Of a DNA stretch of 22,517 nucleotides, positions 14,531 through 22,517 are shown one piece after another; within the stretch, counting starts at the first letter, position 1; the number at the start of each line of letters is the position of its first letter. Position numbers and translations under genes: made by a program. The DNA lies in contig JAJDYK010000080.1 of NCBI GenBank assembly GCA_022825185.1, forward strand, positions 1-22,517, in the 5' to 3' direction. This stretch comes from Candidatus Latescibacterota bacterium (lineage in GTDB: Bacteria; Latescibacterota; UBA2968; UBA8231). The notes below the pieces were generated by a model. It saw nothing but the letters and a program-made list of their open reading frames with translations. It was not told the origin of the DNA and did no database searches.

Positions 14531-17403
14531 AGCGCCGCCTGTCCGCACAGCCCGGGGAGTGGATCGACCGGACGCAGCCCATTGAATTCCGCTTTGAAGG
14601 CGAGGCGTTCAGCGGCTTTGCCGGTGATGTGATCGCCAGTGCGCTGTTGGCTAATGGTGTGCAGACGATGGGGCGCAGCTTCAAGTACCACCGGCCGCGC
14701 GGGGCGTATAGCTTGGCCGGGCACGATGCCAACGCGCTGTTTACAGACGGCGAGCGCACGCATCTGCGCGGCGATAGCGAGCCGTTGGCTGCGGGCATGG
14801 ACCTGCGGGCGGTCAACACCATCGGCGGGTTGAAGGGCGATTGGCTCAAATGGCTGGAGATTTTGGGCCGCTTCATGCCGGTGGGTTTTTACTACAAGAC
14901 ATTTCACCGCCCCCGGTGGCTTTTTCCCTTTCACGAGCGGATCATCCGCCAGATAGCGGGCTTGGGTCAGATCAACCGGGATCAAGCGGCCACGGCTAGC
15001 CCCAAGGAATACGCTTGGTGTGATGTGCTGGTCGTGGGCGGTGGTGCGGCTGGGTTGGAGGCGGCAAGGGCTGCGGGAGAAGCTGGTGCCCGCGTTTTGC
15101 TGGTCGAGGAACAGGCGCGTTTAGGGGGAAGCTGGGCGTGGCAGCACGGTGGGGACTGCCACGAGTTGGTCGAGGCGCTCGCTGGTCTGCCCGAGGTCGA
15201 GATCCGCTGCGGGACGGTGGCTGGCGGCCACTACGCCGACGGATGGGTCGCCCTGTTCGACGCGGTGCGGATGACCAAGGTGCGCGCTACGGCTGTCGTG
15301 TATGCCAACGGCGCGATTGAGCAGCCGTCGGTCTTTGGGCACAATGACCTGCCGGGCGTGTTGCTCGGGTCGGCGGCCCAGCGGTTGGTGAAGTTGTACG
15401 CGGTTAAACCATGCGACCGCATGGTGGTGCTAGCGGCCAATAGCGATGCGTATGGGGTGGCGCTGGACATGATTGACGCGGGGGTCGAGGTAGCGGCCAT
15501 TGCCGATTTGCGTCCCGATGCGACTCCGTCGGCCCTAGCGGAAAAGATCGCTGCCGCCGGGGTGCCGATTCACAGCGGCCATGCGATCTATGCGGCCATG
15601 CCGAATAGACAGAAGAATGGTCTGCGCGGCGCAGTGGTGGCACCGCTAGCCGCAGACGGCACCATAGATGCCCAGCGCGGCACTAAGATCGCCTGCGACG
15701 GCATTGCCGCGTCGGTCGGCTGGATGCCCAATGCCGCGCTGCCCAGCCAAGCGGGGGTGCAATTCGCGTACGACGAGGGGCTGGAGCAGCTCGTGCCACA
15801 GTCATATCCAGACGGAGTTTTTGTCGCTGGGCGCGTTCGCGGGGTGTACGATCTAGACGCGCAGCGGGAAGACGGGCGGGTCGCCGGGATTAGGGCCGCG
15901 CACTACGCCGGTTATGGCGACGGCGAGGTGTCCGCGCCGTCGCCACCGATGCACGAAGTTCGCAGCCACAGCTATCCGATTTTTTCCCATCCGAGCAAAA
16001 AGAATTTCGTGGATTTCGACGAGGATTTGCACTTGGCGGATTTCGTCAATGCGCACCAAGAAGGCTACGACAGCGTCGAACTGCTCAAGCGCTACAGCAC
16101 TGTGGGGATGGGGCCGAGCCAGGGCAAGCTGTCCAACATGAACGCGATGCGGATCTTGGCCAAACTCAACGGCGACACCATTGCCGCGACTGGCTCGACG
16201 ACCGCCCGTCCCTTCTACCAGCCGGTGCCGCTGGGGCATTTGGCTGGTCGGCGCTTCCACCCGATGCGCCGGACGCCGATCCACGATTGGCATTGCGAGC
16301 ACGGCGCAGTCTTTGCCCACGCTGGCGACTGGTATCGGCCCGAATACTATGCCAGCGACGACGCCAGCCGCGACGAGTGTATTGTGCAGGAGGCACAGCA
16401 GGTGCGGGCTGGTCTGGGGATTATCGACGTGAGTACGCTGGGCAAATTGCAGGTCAGCGGCCCGGACGCTGCCGAGCTACTTGAACGTCTCTATACGGGC
16501 CGCTTCAAGAAGCAGGTGGTTGGCCGCTGTCGCTACGGCGTGGCGCTCGACGAGAGCGGGGTTGTGATCGAGGATGGGGTGATTGCGCGGCTAGCTGAGG
16601 ACCGCTTCTACGCGACTACGACTAGCAGCGGCGCGGCGGCTTTTTACCGCGAGATGCTGCGCTGGGCCGCAATCTGGGGCTTGGACGTGACCTTGAGCAA
16701 TGTCACGGGTCAACTGGCGGCGTTCAATTTAGCTGGCCCAGAAAGCCGCGACGCGCTGGCGGGGTTGACGGACATCGACTTGCGGTCGGGGCCTTTCTCC
16801 TATCTGCGAGTACGCGAGGGCGAGGTAGCCGGAGTCCGGGCAATAATGATGCGGGTGGGTTTTGTCGGCGAACTGGGATACGAAATTCACGTGCCGGCTT
16901 GGGAAGGGGAGCACGTGTGGCGGACGCTGGTGGAGGCCGGTGCGCGGCCCTTTGGGGTGGAGGCGCAGCGCCTGTTGCGCTTGGAAAAAGGGCACTTGAT
17001 CGTCGGCCACGACACGGACGCGCTGACGTATCCCCAAGAGGCGGGGTTGGCGTGGGCCATTGGCAAGAACAAGCGCTTCTTCGTCGGCCAGCGCAGCTTG
17101 CGAATCTATGCTGCACGTCCAGTTCGGCGCACGCTTGTCGGCGTGCGGTGGCCCGCTAATTTTGCTGGCAAGCTGCCCGAGGAGTGCAACTTGATCATGC
17201 GGAGCGGGTGGATCGCTGGCCGCGTGACCAGCATCGCCCCAGTCTCGACGCTGGGTTATCCGCTGGGCTTGGCCTTTGTCGAAGCGGATATGGCCGCGCC
17301 CGGCACGCAGGTGGAAGTGCGCTTGGACGATGGTTCGACGAGTGTGGCGGAGGTGGTAAAGCTACCGTTTTACGATCCCGAGGACGAGCGGCAAAAGCTG
17401 TGA
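14527..17403 (+). CDS. soxA: N-methylglutamate dehydrogenase subunit C / sarcosine oxidase alpha subunit (mgdC)
   Basis: The 958-residue product is the large subunit, of usual length. The N-terminus (IEFRFEGEAFSGFAGDVIASALLANGV, GRSFKYHRPRG) is the Fer2-like domain without iron-sulphur cysteines. A dinucleotide fold follows at about residue 168 (VLVVGGGAAGLEAARAAG). The middle segment LHLADFVNAHQEGYDSVELLKRYSTVGMGPSQGK is the SoxA linker. The C-terminal half from about 590 is a GcvT/aminomethyltransferase-like domain (STLGKLQVSGPDAAELLERLY, LAAFNLAGPESRDALAGL, GELGYEIHVPAWEG). That domain transfers the released C1 unit to tetrahydrofolate. GTG start 14527 overlaps soxD. A gamma subunit (soxG/mgdD) gene, normally next, is absent. 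Confidence 0.92.
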   Translation: MKRRLSAQPGEWIDRTQPIEFRFEGEAFSGFAGDVIASALLANGVQTMGRSFKYHRPRGAYSLAGHDANALFTDGERTHLRGDSEPLAAGMDLRAVNTIGGLKGDWLKWLEILGRFMPVGFYYKTFHRPRWLFPFHERIIRQIAGLGQINRDQAATASPKEYAWCDVLVVGGGAAGLEAARAAGEAGARVLLVEEQARLGGSWAWQHGGDCHELVEALAGLPEVEIRCGTVAGGHYADGWVALFDAVRMTKVRATAVVYANGAIEQPSVFGHNDLPGVLLGSAAQRLVKLYAVKPCDRMVVLAANSDAYGVALDMIDAGVEVAAIADLRPDATPSALAEKIAAAGVPIHSGHAIYAAMPNRQKNGLRGAVVAPLAADGTIDAQRGTKIACDGIAASVGWMPNAALPSQAGVQFAYDEGLEQLVPQSYPDGVFVAGRVRGVYDLDAQREDGRVAGIRAAHYAGYGDGEVSAPSPPMHEVRSHSYPIFSHPSKKNFVDFDEDLHLADFVNAHQEGYDSVELLKRYSTVGMGPSQGKLSNMNAMRILAKLNGDTIAATGSTTARPFYQPVPLGHLAGRRFHPMRRTPIHDWHCEHGAVFAHAGDWYRPEYYASDDASRDECIVQEAQQVRAGLGIIDVSTLGKLQVSGPDAAELLERLYTGRFKKQVVGRCRYGVALDESGVVIEDGVIARLAEDRFYATTTSSGAAAFYREMLRWAAIWGLDVTLSNVTGQLAAFNLAGPESRDALAGLTDIDLRSGPFSYLRVREGEVAGVRAIMMRVGFVGELGYEIHVPAWEGEHVWRTLVEAGARPFGVEAQRLLRLEKGHLIVGHDTDALTYPQEAGLAWAIGKNKRFFVGQRSLRIYAARPVRRTLVGVRWPANFAGKLPEECNLIMRSGWIAGRVTSIAPVSTLGYPLGLAFVEADMAAPGTQVEVRLDDGSTSVAEVVKLPFYDPEDERQKL

Positions 17404-17424
17404 GGTTGTCGGGGCGGCGCTAGG

Positions 17425-17430
17425 AAAGGA
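17425..17430 (+). promoter_or_regulatory. Ribosome binding site supporting the TTG start of the membrane protein
   Basis: AAAGGA lies six bases before TTG 17437, in the 33-bp gap after soxA. No ATG lies close enough upstream to compete. Confidence 0.65.
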
Positions 17431-17436
17431 CTGGTC

Positions 17437-19401
17437 TTGCTCCGACAAATACCGGCTGTCTATCGCCAGCGCGTAGTGCGCCGCGACCAGACCACGGGCC
17501 GAGGTGCTACGGGGCGCGCGCTGCTCACCGGCGGCCTCTTGGCGGCCCTCATTGCCATCGGCGTGCCCTATGGGGGCATGGTGATACAAGGGTCGCGGCT
17601 GGGGCTTTCGTCGGCGACGCCAGCGGCGTTTTTCTTGTTATTCGTGCTGCTGTTGACCGTGCAGGTGGCTCTGGGGGCTGTGCGGCGGGAGTGGGCGTTT
17701 GGCCGCGGCGAGTTGCTGACGATCTTTGCGATGATGGCAGTGGCCACGGCCATTCCCACGCGCGGCGTAGTGGGGCTGCTGCTGCCGATGATCACCGGCA
17801 CCTTCTACTACGCTACTCCCGAAAACCAGTGGGCTGAGTTGATCCACCCCCATTTGGCCGACTGGATGGTCGTCGCGGACATAGAGGCTATCCGGGACTT
17901 TTACGAGGGCGTGGGGCGCGATGCGCCGATTCCTTGGGACGCTTGGTTGGTGCCCTTGGGGCGCTGGCTGGCGTTCTACGCGGCGTTCTATCTGGTCTTG
18001 ATATGCCTGATGAATATCCTGCGCCGCCAGTGGGTCGATAATGAGCGGCTGGCCTATCCTTTAGCGCAAGTGCCGCTGGCTATGATCCAAGGCGCGGAGG
18101 AAAGCCGGGTCGCGCCCTTTTTCCGCCAGCGCCTCGTTTGGCTGGGCTTGGCCATTCCCTTTGCCCTCGGCAGTTTAGAGGCCCTGCATCACTACTTCCC
18201 CGCCATGCCTTCGCCAGTGCTGGATACGCGACTGTCGCTGCTGCGGCAGATCGTCGTCTTGCGCCTCGACATAAACTTTCTGATGCTCGGCTTCGCCTAC
18301 CTCATCGGCGTCCAGCTTTCCTTTAGTCTTTGGGTTTTCTATCTGCTCCACGCCCTGCAAGAGGGCTTGTTACACAGTCTGCATTTGCAGCATACCGCCG
18401 AAGTGGGGACGTGGTCCGATGCGGGGATGGGGCACCAGATGATAGGGGCCTGCGCCGCGCTCGTCGTTTATGGCTTGTGGACGGCCCGCGCCCATCTGGC
18501 CGAGGTTGGACGCCGCTTTTTGCGCCCTGGGCAAGACGAAGAGGAAATGGCGTCCTATCGCTTTTCCGTCGTCGGGTTGGTCTTGGGTACGGTGGGCATG
18601 GTGCTGTGGCTGTGGCAGAGCGGATTGCCGATGTGGATCGCCGCGTTGGTGGTGGTGGTGGCGCTGGGTCTTTTGATTGCGCTGACGCGCATCATCGCCG
18701 AGGCTGGTACTCCCACTATTACTTCGGGCATGATTCCCGCTGGATTTACCGTCAGTGCCGTCGGTGTGCCGGCCTTGGGTGCGCCGGGCATGGTGGCGCT
18801 GGGCTATACCTTGGTCTGGGTCGGCGACCTGTTGGTTTTTATGACCGCTCCCTTGGCCAATAGCCTGCGCTTGGGCAGCGAATTAGCGGGGGATCGCCGC
18901 CGGTTGCTGTGGGGCTTGGCCGCGGCCATGCTCATCAGCCTTGTGCTATCGACTTGGTACACGCTGCGCTTGGCCTATACGCACGGAGCGGTCAATCTCC
19001 ACCAGCAGTACTTTTCTACTTTTGCGGCCGAGCCTTCCAAGTTCGCCGCGCAAAAACTACTCCATCCCACCGGCCCGGACGCCATTGGCTGGCTGTGGAC
19101 CGGCGGTGGTGCTTTGTTGATGAGTGCGCTGATTGGTGCGCGCAACTACTGGGCTTGGTGGCCGCTGCATCCTTTGGGCTTTGCCGCGAGCATGGCCTGG
19201 GTCATGAACCATATCTGGTTCTCTATTTTCCTCGCTTGGTTCGTCAAGACCTTGGTGCTCCGCTTTGGGGGCGCGGCTCTTTACCACAAGACCGTGCCCT
19301 TCTTCCTAGGCATAGCTCTCGGCCAAGTCGTCACTGCGGGGATCTGGCTCATCGTCGATGGGTTCACGGGGACGGTGGGCAACCGCCTGCCGGTGTATTA
19401 A
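17437..19401 (+). CDS. Polytopic DUF6785/OPT-like inner-membrane protein
   Basis: The 654-residue product has roughly a dozen hydrophobic helices. Examples are LLAALIAIGVPYGGMV near residue 35, AAFFLLFVLLLTVQVALGAV near 65, TIFAMMAVATAIP near 95, and INFLMLGFAYLIGVQLSFSLWVFYLL near 290. Between them are GVVGLLLPMITGTFYYATPE, PENQWAELIHPHLADWMVV and QWVDNERLAYPLAQVPLAMI, recalled from a family named DUF6785 in planctomycete-like and other genomes and resembling oligopeptide transporters. Function is unproven; a transporter is most likely. It is the last gene of the methylamine operon, 33 bp after soxA, and takes the place of soxG. A substrate link to methylated amines or glutamyl compounds is inference. 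The start is TTG. Confidence 0.75.
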   Translation: MLRQIPAVYRQRVVRRDQTTGRGATGRALLTGGLLAALIAIGVPYGGMVIQGSRLGLSSATPAAFFLLFVLLLTVQVALGAVRREWAFGRGELLTIFAMMAVATAIPTRGVVGLLLPMITGTFYYATPENQWAELIHPHLADWMVVADIEAIRDFYEGVGRDAPIPWDAWLVPLGRWLAFYAAFYLVLICLMNILRRQWVDNERLAYPLAQVPLAMIQGAEESRVAPFFRQRLVWLGLAIPFALGSLEALHHYFPAMPSPVLDTRLSLLRQIVVLRLDINFLMLGFAYLIGVQLSFSLWVFYLLHALQEGLLHSLHLQHTAEVGTWSDAGMGHQMIGACAALVVYGLWTARAHLAEVGRRFLRPGQDEEEMASYRFSVVGLVLGTVGMVLWLWQSGLPMWIAALVVVVALGLLIALTRIIAEAGTPTITSGMIPAGFTVSAVGVPALGAPGMVALGYTLVWVGDLLVFMTAPLANSLRLGSELAGDRRRLLWGLAAAMLISLVLSTWYTLRLAYTHGAVNLHQQYFSTFAAEPSKFAAQKLLHPTGPDAIGWLWTGGGALLMSALIGARNYWAWWPLHPLGFAASMAWVMNHIWFSIFLAWFVKTLVLRFGGAALYHKTVPFFLGIALGQVVTAGIWLIVDGFTGTVGNRLPVY

Positions 19402-19429
19402 TTTTTGTTATTATTGGACATCTATATCA

Positions 19430-19708
19430 ATGATCCGCAGTTTCAAAGATCGAAAGCCCCAGCGTTTCTTTGAGGGCCATCACGTTGCAGAGTTCCAAGG
19501 ATTCGCGAACCAAGCTACGCGCCGTCTCGCGTATCTGGACAGCGCAGAGTCCCTTCAGGATCTGGCTAACTTGCCGAGCAATCGCCTAGAGGCGTTGCGA
19601 GGAAATCGAGCCGGCTGGCACAGTATTCGGATCAATCGGCAATGGCGAATATGCTTCCGCTGGCAGGACAGTGAGCCTTTTGACGTAGAGATAGTGGACT
19701 ATCACTAA
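19430..19708 (+). CDS. higB: HigB/RelE-family mRNA interferase toxin
   Basis: The 92-residue product starts MIRSFKDRKPQRFFEG and has FANQATRRLAYLDSAESLQDLANLP, LRGNRAGWHSIRINRQWRICFRW and a terminal VEIVDYH, the full pattern of HigB toxins (toxin about 92 residues, ending DYH). It would cut translated mRNAs on ribosomes when the antitoxin is lost. Start ATG 19430 matches the family N-terminus; an earlier in-frame ATG lies inside the preceding gene. The 28-bp AT-rich gap after the membrane protein gene probably contains the autoregulated promoter. Toxin-first order and 14-bp spacing to higA are typical of higBA. Confidence 0.92.
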   Translation: MIRSFKDRKPQRFFEGHHVAEFQGFANQATRRLAYLDSAESLQDLANLPSNRLEALRGNRAGWHSIRINRQWRICFRWQDSEPFDVEIVDYH

Positions 19709-19722
19709 CAGGGGGTAAGGAC

Positions 19723-20028
19723 ATGAGCGTAAAAAACGGTATGCGACCGGTCCATCCGGGCGAGATATTGCGCGAGGAGCTTGAGACGCTCGGCCTGTCG
19801 TCTAACGAGTTGGGTAAGGCGCTAGATGTGTCGCCGGACTGCATGACTGCGATTCTCAACGGTCAGCGTGATGTAACCGCCGACATTGCGCTTAGGCTAG
19901 CGCGCTATTTTGGGACAACGCCACAGGTCTGGTTGAATCTACAGAAGACCTATGAGTTGCGCCGAGCCGAGATCGAGGTGGGCCAGAGCATCGCCGAGCG
20001 TGTGAAACCTCGGCGGGCAATGGCTTAG
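19723..20028 (+). CDS. higA: HigA-family XRE helix-turn-helix antitoxin
   Basis: The 101-residue product starts MSVKNGMRPVHPGEILREEL, the HigA hallmark, followed by the helix-turn-helix LSSNELGKALDVSPDCMTAILNGQRDVTADIALRLARYFGTTPQVWLNLQ in residues about 26-75. It should neutralise HigB and repress the higBA promoter by binding an operator upstream of higB. GGGGTAAGG precedes the ATG. It ends 15 bp before hsdM, so the toxin-antitoxin pair and the restriction-modification genes may share a transcript. Confidence 0.93.
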   Translation: MSVKNGMRPVHPGEILREELETLGLSSNELGKALDVSPDCMTAILNGQRDVTADIALRLARYFGTTPQVWLNLQKTYELRRAEIEVGQSIAERVKPRRAMA

Positions 20029-20043
20029 AGGATACGAAACACA

Positions 20044-21630
20044 ATGACGACAACGCGACAGGCAACTTCTAACACAGAGGGAAACGGGGCGACCACTGGC
20101 TATGAGGCCGAGCTGTGGCAGATGGCAGATGCCCTGCGGGGCAGCATGGACGCTGCCGAGTACAAGCACGTCGTCCTCGGCCTGATCTTCCTCAAGTACA
20201 TCTCCGACGCCTTTGAGGAAGCATACACCCGGCTGGAGGCGGAGCGGAGCGCAGGGGCTGATCCCGAAGACCCGGACGAGTACCGCGCCGAGAACATCTT
20301 CTGGGTGCCTGTGGAGGCCCGCTGGTCTTGTCTCAAGGAGCAGGCGCGGCAGCCCTCCATCGGCCAAGTCGTGGACGAGGCCATGGCCGGTATCGAGCGA
20401 GATAACCTCGCCCTCAAGGATGTGCTTCCCAAGGACTACGCCCGGCCCATTTTGGACAAGCAGCGGCTTGGACAACTCATAGACCTTGTGAGCAATATCA
20501 CCGTCGGCGACGCCGAGGCCCGCTCCAAGGATGTGTTAGGCCGCGTCTATGAGTATTTCCTTTCTCAGTTTGCCAGCGCCGAAGGCAAGCGCGGTGGTGA
20601 GTTTTATACTCCGCGCAGCGTGGTCAAGCTCCTCGTCGAGATGCTGGAGCCGTACCAGGGCCGGGTCTATGATCCTTGTTGCGGCTCTTCGGGTATGTTC
20701 GTCCAGTCGGTGGAATTCATCGACGCCCACGCCTCGGGCAATGGCAACGGCAATAGCGGACGCTCTGACATCTCTATCTATGGTCAGGAGTCCAATTACA
20801 CTACGTGGCGGCTGGCTAAGATGAATTTGGCGATCCGGGGCATTGAGGGCCAGATCGCCCACGGCGATAGCTTCCACAACGACCGCCATCCCGACTTGAA
20901 GGCCGACTTCATCCTCGCCAATCCGCCGTTCAACATCTCCGATTGGGGTGGCGAGCGGCTGCAAGAGGACCAGCGCTGGCAGTTCGGGGCACCGCCGAAG
21001 GGCAACGCCAACTTTGCTTGGGTGCAGCATATCGTCCACCACCTTGCGCCCTCTGGCGCGGCGGGCTTTGTGTTGGCTAATGGCTCTATGTCGTCCAACC
21101 AGTCGAGAGAGGGAGACATTAGAAAGAGTCTGATAGAAGCCAACTTAGTAGATTGCATGGTCGCGCTACCCGGCCAGCTTTTCTACTCGACCCAGATACC
21201 GGCCTGCCTCTGGTTCCTGTCGCGCAATCGGCGCAATGGTAAACACCGAGACCGCCGGGGCGAGATTCTGTTTATCGACGCGAGGAAGCTGGGGTTTATG
21301 GTGGATCGCACCCACCGCGATTTTGCACCAGAGGACATCGACCGCATTGCCCGTGCGTATCACGCTTGGCGAGGCGAGGAGGGGGCAGGCGACTACGAAG
21401 ATGTTCCCGGTTTTTGCAAGAGTGCCTCGCTGGAAGAGGTCTGCAAGCACGGGTATGTGCTCACGCCGGGGCGTTACGTTGGTGCCGAGGTTCAGGAGGA
21501 CGATGGGGAGCCTTTTGCGGAGAAGATGCAGCGGCTGACGGCGCAGTGGCGGGAGCAGCAGGCCGAGGGGCAAAGGCTGGACGCGGCTATTGCGACGAAC
21601 TTGGAGAAGCTGGGGTTTGGAGAAAGATGA
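20044..21630 (+). CDS. hsdM: Type I restriction-modification DNA methyltransferase subunit
   Basis: The 528-residue product is the modification subunit of a type I system, making N6-methyladenine with HsdS and joining HsdR for cleavage. It has the helical HsdM N-domain ([35 protein letters not shown]), the AdoMet-binding motif DPCCGSSG (210-217) and catalytic motif NPPFN (293-297). [23 protein letters not shown] is classic. Length equals that of well-known HsdM proteins. A small GNGNGNSG low-complexity insert lies at about residues 236-243, before the SIYGQE strand. Its methylation would not be a target for a cytosine-reading McrBC. HsdS and HsdR are not in the window and are expected downstream. 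Confidence 0.95.
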   Translation: MTTTRQATSNTEGNGATTGYEAELWQMADALRGSMDAAEYKHVVLGLIFLKYISDAFEEAYTRLEAERSAGADPEDPDEYRAENIFWVPVEARWSCLKEQARQPSIGQVVDEAMAGIERDNLALKDVLPKDYARPILDKQRLGQLIDLVSNITVGDAEARSKDVLGRVYEYFLSQFASAEGKRGGEFYTPRSVVKLLVEMLEPYQGRVYDPCCGSSGMFVQSVEFIDAHASGNGNGNSGRSDISIYGQESNYTTWRLAKMNLAIRGIEGQIAHGDSFHNDRHPDLKADFILANPPFNISDWGGERLQEDQRWQFGAPPKGNANFAWVQHIVHHLAPSGAAGFVLANGSMSSNQSREGDIRKSLIEANLVDCMVALPGQLFYSTQIPACLWFLSRNRRNGKHRDRRGEILFIDARKLGFMVDRTHRDFAPEDIDRIARAYHAWRGEEGAGDYEDVPGFCKSASLEEVCKHGYVLTPGRYVGAEVQEDDGEPFAEKMQRLTAQWREQQAEGQRLDAAIATNLEKLGFGER

Positions 21631-22517
21631 TGCGTATGAACACAGAAGACATCAAACGCCAATTGGATTTAGGGGAGGATAGCTACTGGGAGTTCAAGCA
21701 GGTTGAGTTCCGCGCCGACCGTCCGACGGCACCCAAACGAGACGATTTGGCAGATGAAATAGCGGCTTTTGCCAATGCCAGCGGCGGTGTGTTGCTCTGT
21801 GGTGTCACCGATGACGGTGCAGTACAGGGCATGTCGCGTGAACAAATGGACGCTTTGGAACGCATGGTCGTCGAGTTGTGTTCTCACTCGATCAGGCCAC
21901 CGCTCTTCGACGTAACCATTACTCGCCACGAACTCGACGACAAAGCACTGTTGGCCGTTTCAGTAGCCAAAGGCACCGCCCAGCACGACAGCCCGGGGGG
22001 TAGCTTCCGGCGCGTCGGTAGTTCCAAACGACAGATGGCCAGCGACGAGCGAATGCGCTTGGCTCAACAGCGCGGTCAGGCGCGTTATCGCTGGTTCGAT
22101 GAGCAGCCCGTGCCGGATACCGGATACCGCACGCTGGAGGAGACACTTTGGAAACCGCTGCTCAGTGTGGGCGGACGGGCCGATCCCGAAACGGCGCTGG
22201 AAAAACTCGCACTGTTGGGTAGGGATGAGGACGGCGTAATGCGAGCCACGGTGGCGGGGATTCTCCTGTGTACTCACACGCCAGAGGAGTGGCTTCCCAG
22301 CGCTTGCATTACCGCGACCCACTATCGCGGCGAGGACCGGGCGTCCGGCCAACTCGATACGCGGGTCATCACGGGGCCGATCAACCAGCAGGTGGCGGAC
22401 GCCATGGCCTTTGTGATGCGCAACATGCGCGTTGGGGCGTACAAGAAACCCGCCCGCCTAGATCTTCCACAGTACAGTGCCGAAGCACTTTTCGAGGCGA
22501 TGGTGAATGCCGTCGCC
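21627..22517 (+). CDS. AlbA_2 (Schlafen-like) domain protein, RecG-related ATP-binding family, partial
   Basis: The frame is open from ATG 21627 to the window edge (297 codons) and is cut at the 3' end. The ATG overlaps the hsdM stop (ATGA), with two more in-frame ATGs at 21630 and 21636. Residues about 10-125 are an AlbA_2 domain: [36 protein letters not shown] and [17 protein letters not shown]. Near the cut end [16 protein letters not shown] is the usual entry into the HATPase_c_4-like domain of this family. Such genes are commonly embedded in type I restriction loci between hsdM and hsdS, where their role is unclear. Regulatory or accessory defence functions have been suggested. Confidence 0.88.
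   Translation, partial: MMRMNTEDIKRQLDLGEDSYWEFKQVEFRADRPTAPKRDDLADEIAAFANASGGVLLCGVTDDGAVQGMSREQMDALERMVVELCSHSIRPPLFDVTITRHELDDKALLAVSVAKGTAQHDSPGGSFRRVGSSKRQMASDERMRLAQQRGQARYRWFDEQPVPDTGYRTLEETLWKPLLSVGGRADPETALEKLALLGRDEDGVMRATVAGILLCTHTPEEWLPSACITATHYRGEDRASGQLDTRVITGPINQQVADAMAFVMRNMRVGAYKKPARLDLPQYSAEALFEAMVNAVA

Noticed and set aside
17404..17436. Possible remnant of soxG after soxA
   Set aside because: The gap is only 33 bp and carries just the ribosome site. No SoxG-like peptide is visible in any frame near it.
19358..19429. In-frame upstream ATG extending HigB by 24 residues
   Set aside because: It lies inside the preceding membrane-protein gene, and HigB proteins start at MIxSF, matching ATG 19430.

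Overview
The window is a GC-rich, densely packed stretch of a Gram-negative bacterial chromosome. The outer-membrane TonB-dependent receptor implies an outer membrane. Lineage cannot be fixed from the sequence alone. The mix of a PhyH-family dioxygenase, a large TonB receptor, a DUF6785-type membrane protein and a dispersed-type GC-rich palindrome would suit an uncultured, probably environmental, non-proteobacterial lineage, but this is a guess. No tRNA, rRNA, CRISPR array, transposase or integrase was seen.

Layout. (1) 1-651: 3' part of a BCCT-family (betaine/choline/carnitine) transporter, then at 731-3895 a SusC-like/siderophore-like TonB-dependent receptor. (2) 3991-5622, minus strand: an L-2-haloacid-dehalogenase-like HAD hydrolase followed by a phytanoyl-CoA-dioxygenase (PhyH) family protein, convergent with the receptor across a 12-bp-stem hairpin. 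(3) 5744-19401, plus strand: a long, tightly spaced operon for the N-methylglutamate (NMG) route of methylamine oxidation. It encodes NMG synthase (mgsA, mgsB, mgsC), a gamma-glutamylmethylamide synthetase/glutamine-synthetase-like enzyme (gmaS) and NMG dehydrogenase/sarcosine-oxidase-like subunits soxB (mgdA), soxD (mgdB) and soxA (mgdC). It ends in a polytopic DUF6785-like membrane protein, where the gamma subunit gene soxG/mgdD would be expected. (4) 19430-22517: a higBA toxin-antitoxin pair, a type I restriction-modification hsdM and an overlapping, truncated AlbA_2/Schlafen-type ATPase-like gene. This is the start of a defence locus that runs out of the window.

The most striking structure is inside the methylamine operon. 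A complete two-gene McrB-McrC type IV restriction module (11338-14248) sits between soxB and soxD. The last 57 bp of soxB, 18 codons plus stop, are present twice. One copy is the 3' end of soxB (11239-11295). The other is fused in frame onto the 3' end of mcrC (14192-14248), immediately upstream of soxD with normal operon spacing. The copies differ at 7 of 57 positions, yet the peptides differ by a single residue. This looks like a site-specific or recombination-mediated cargo insertion at a metabolic gene's 3' end. The insertion restored soxB and left the displaced original soxB tail as a chimeric C-terminus on McrC.

How the genes work together. GmaS would make gamma-glutamylmethylamide from methylamine and glutamate, MgsABC would make N-methylglutamate, and the Sox/Mgd complex would oxidise it, passing the C1 unit to tetrahydrofolate through the SoxA GcvT-like domain. 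The membrane protein may import a substrate. The McrBC, HigBA and HsdM genes form a discontinuous defence region threaded through and behind this catabolic operon.
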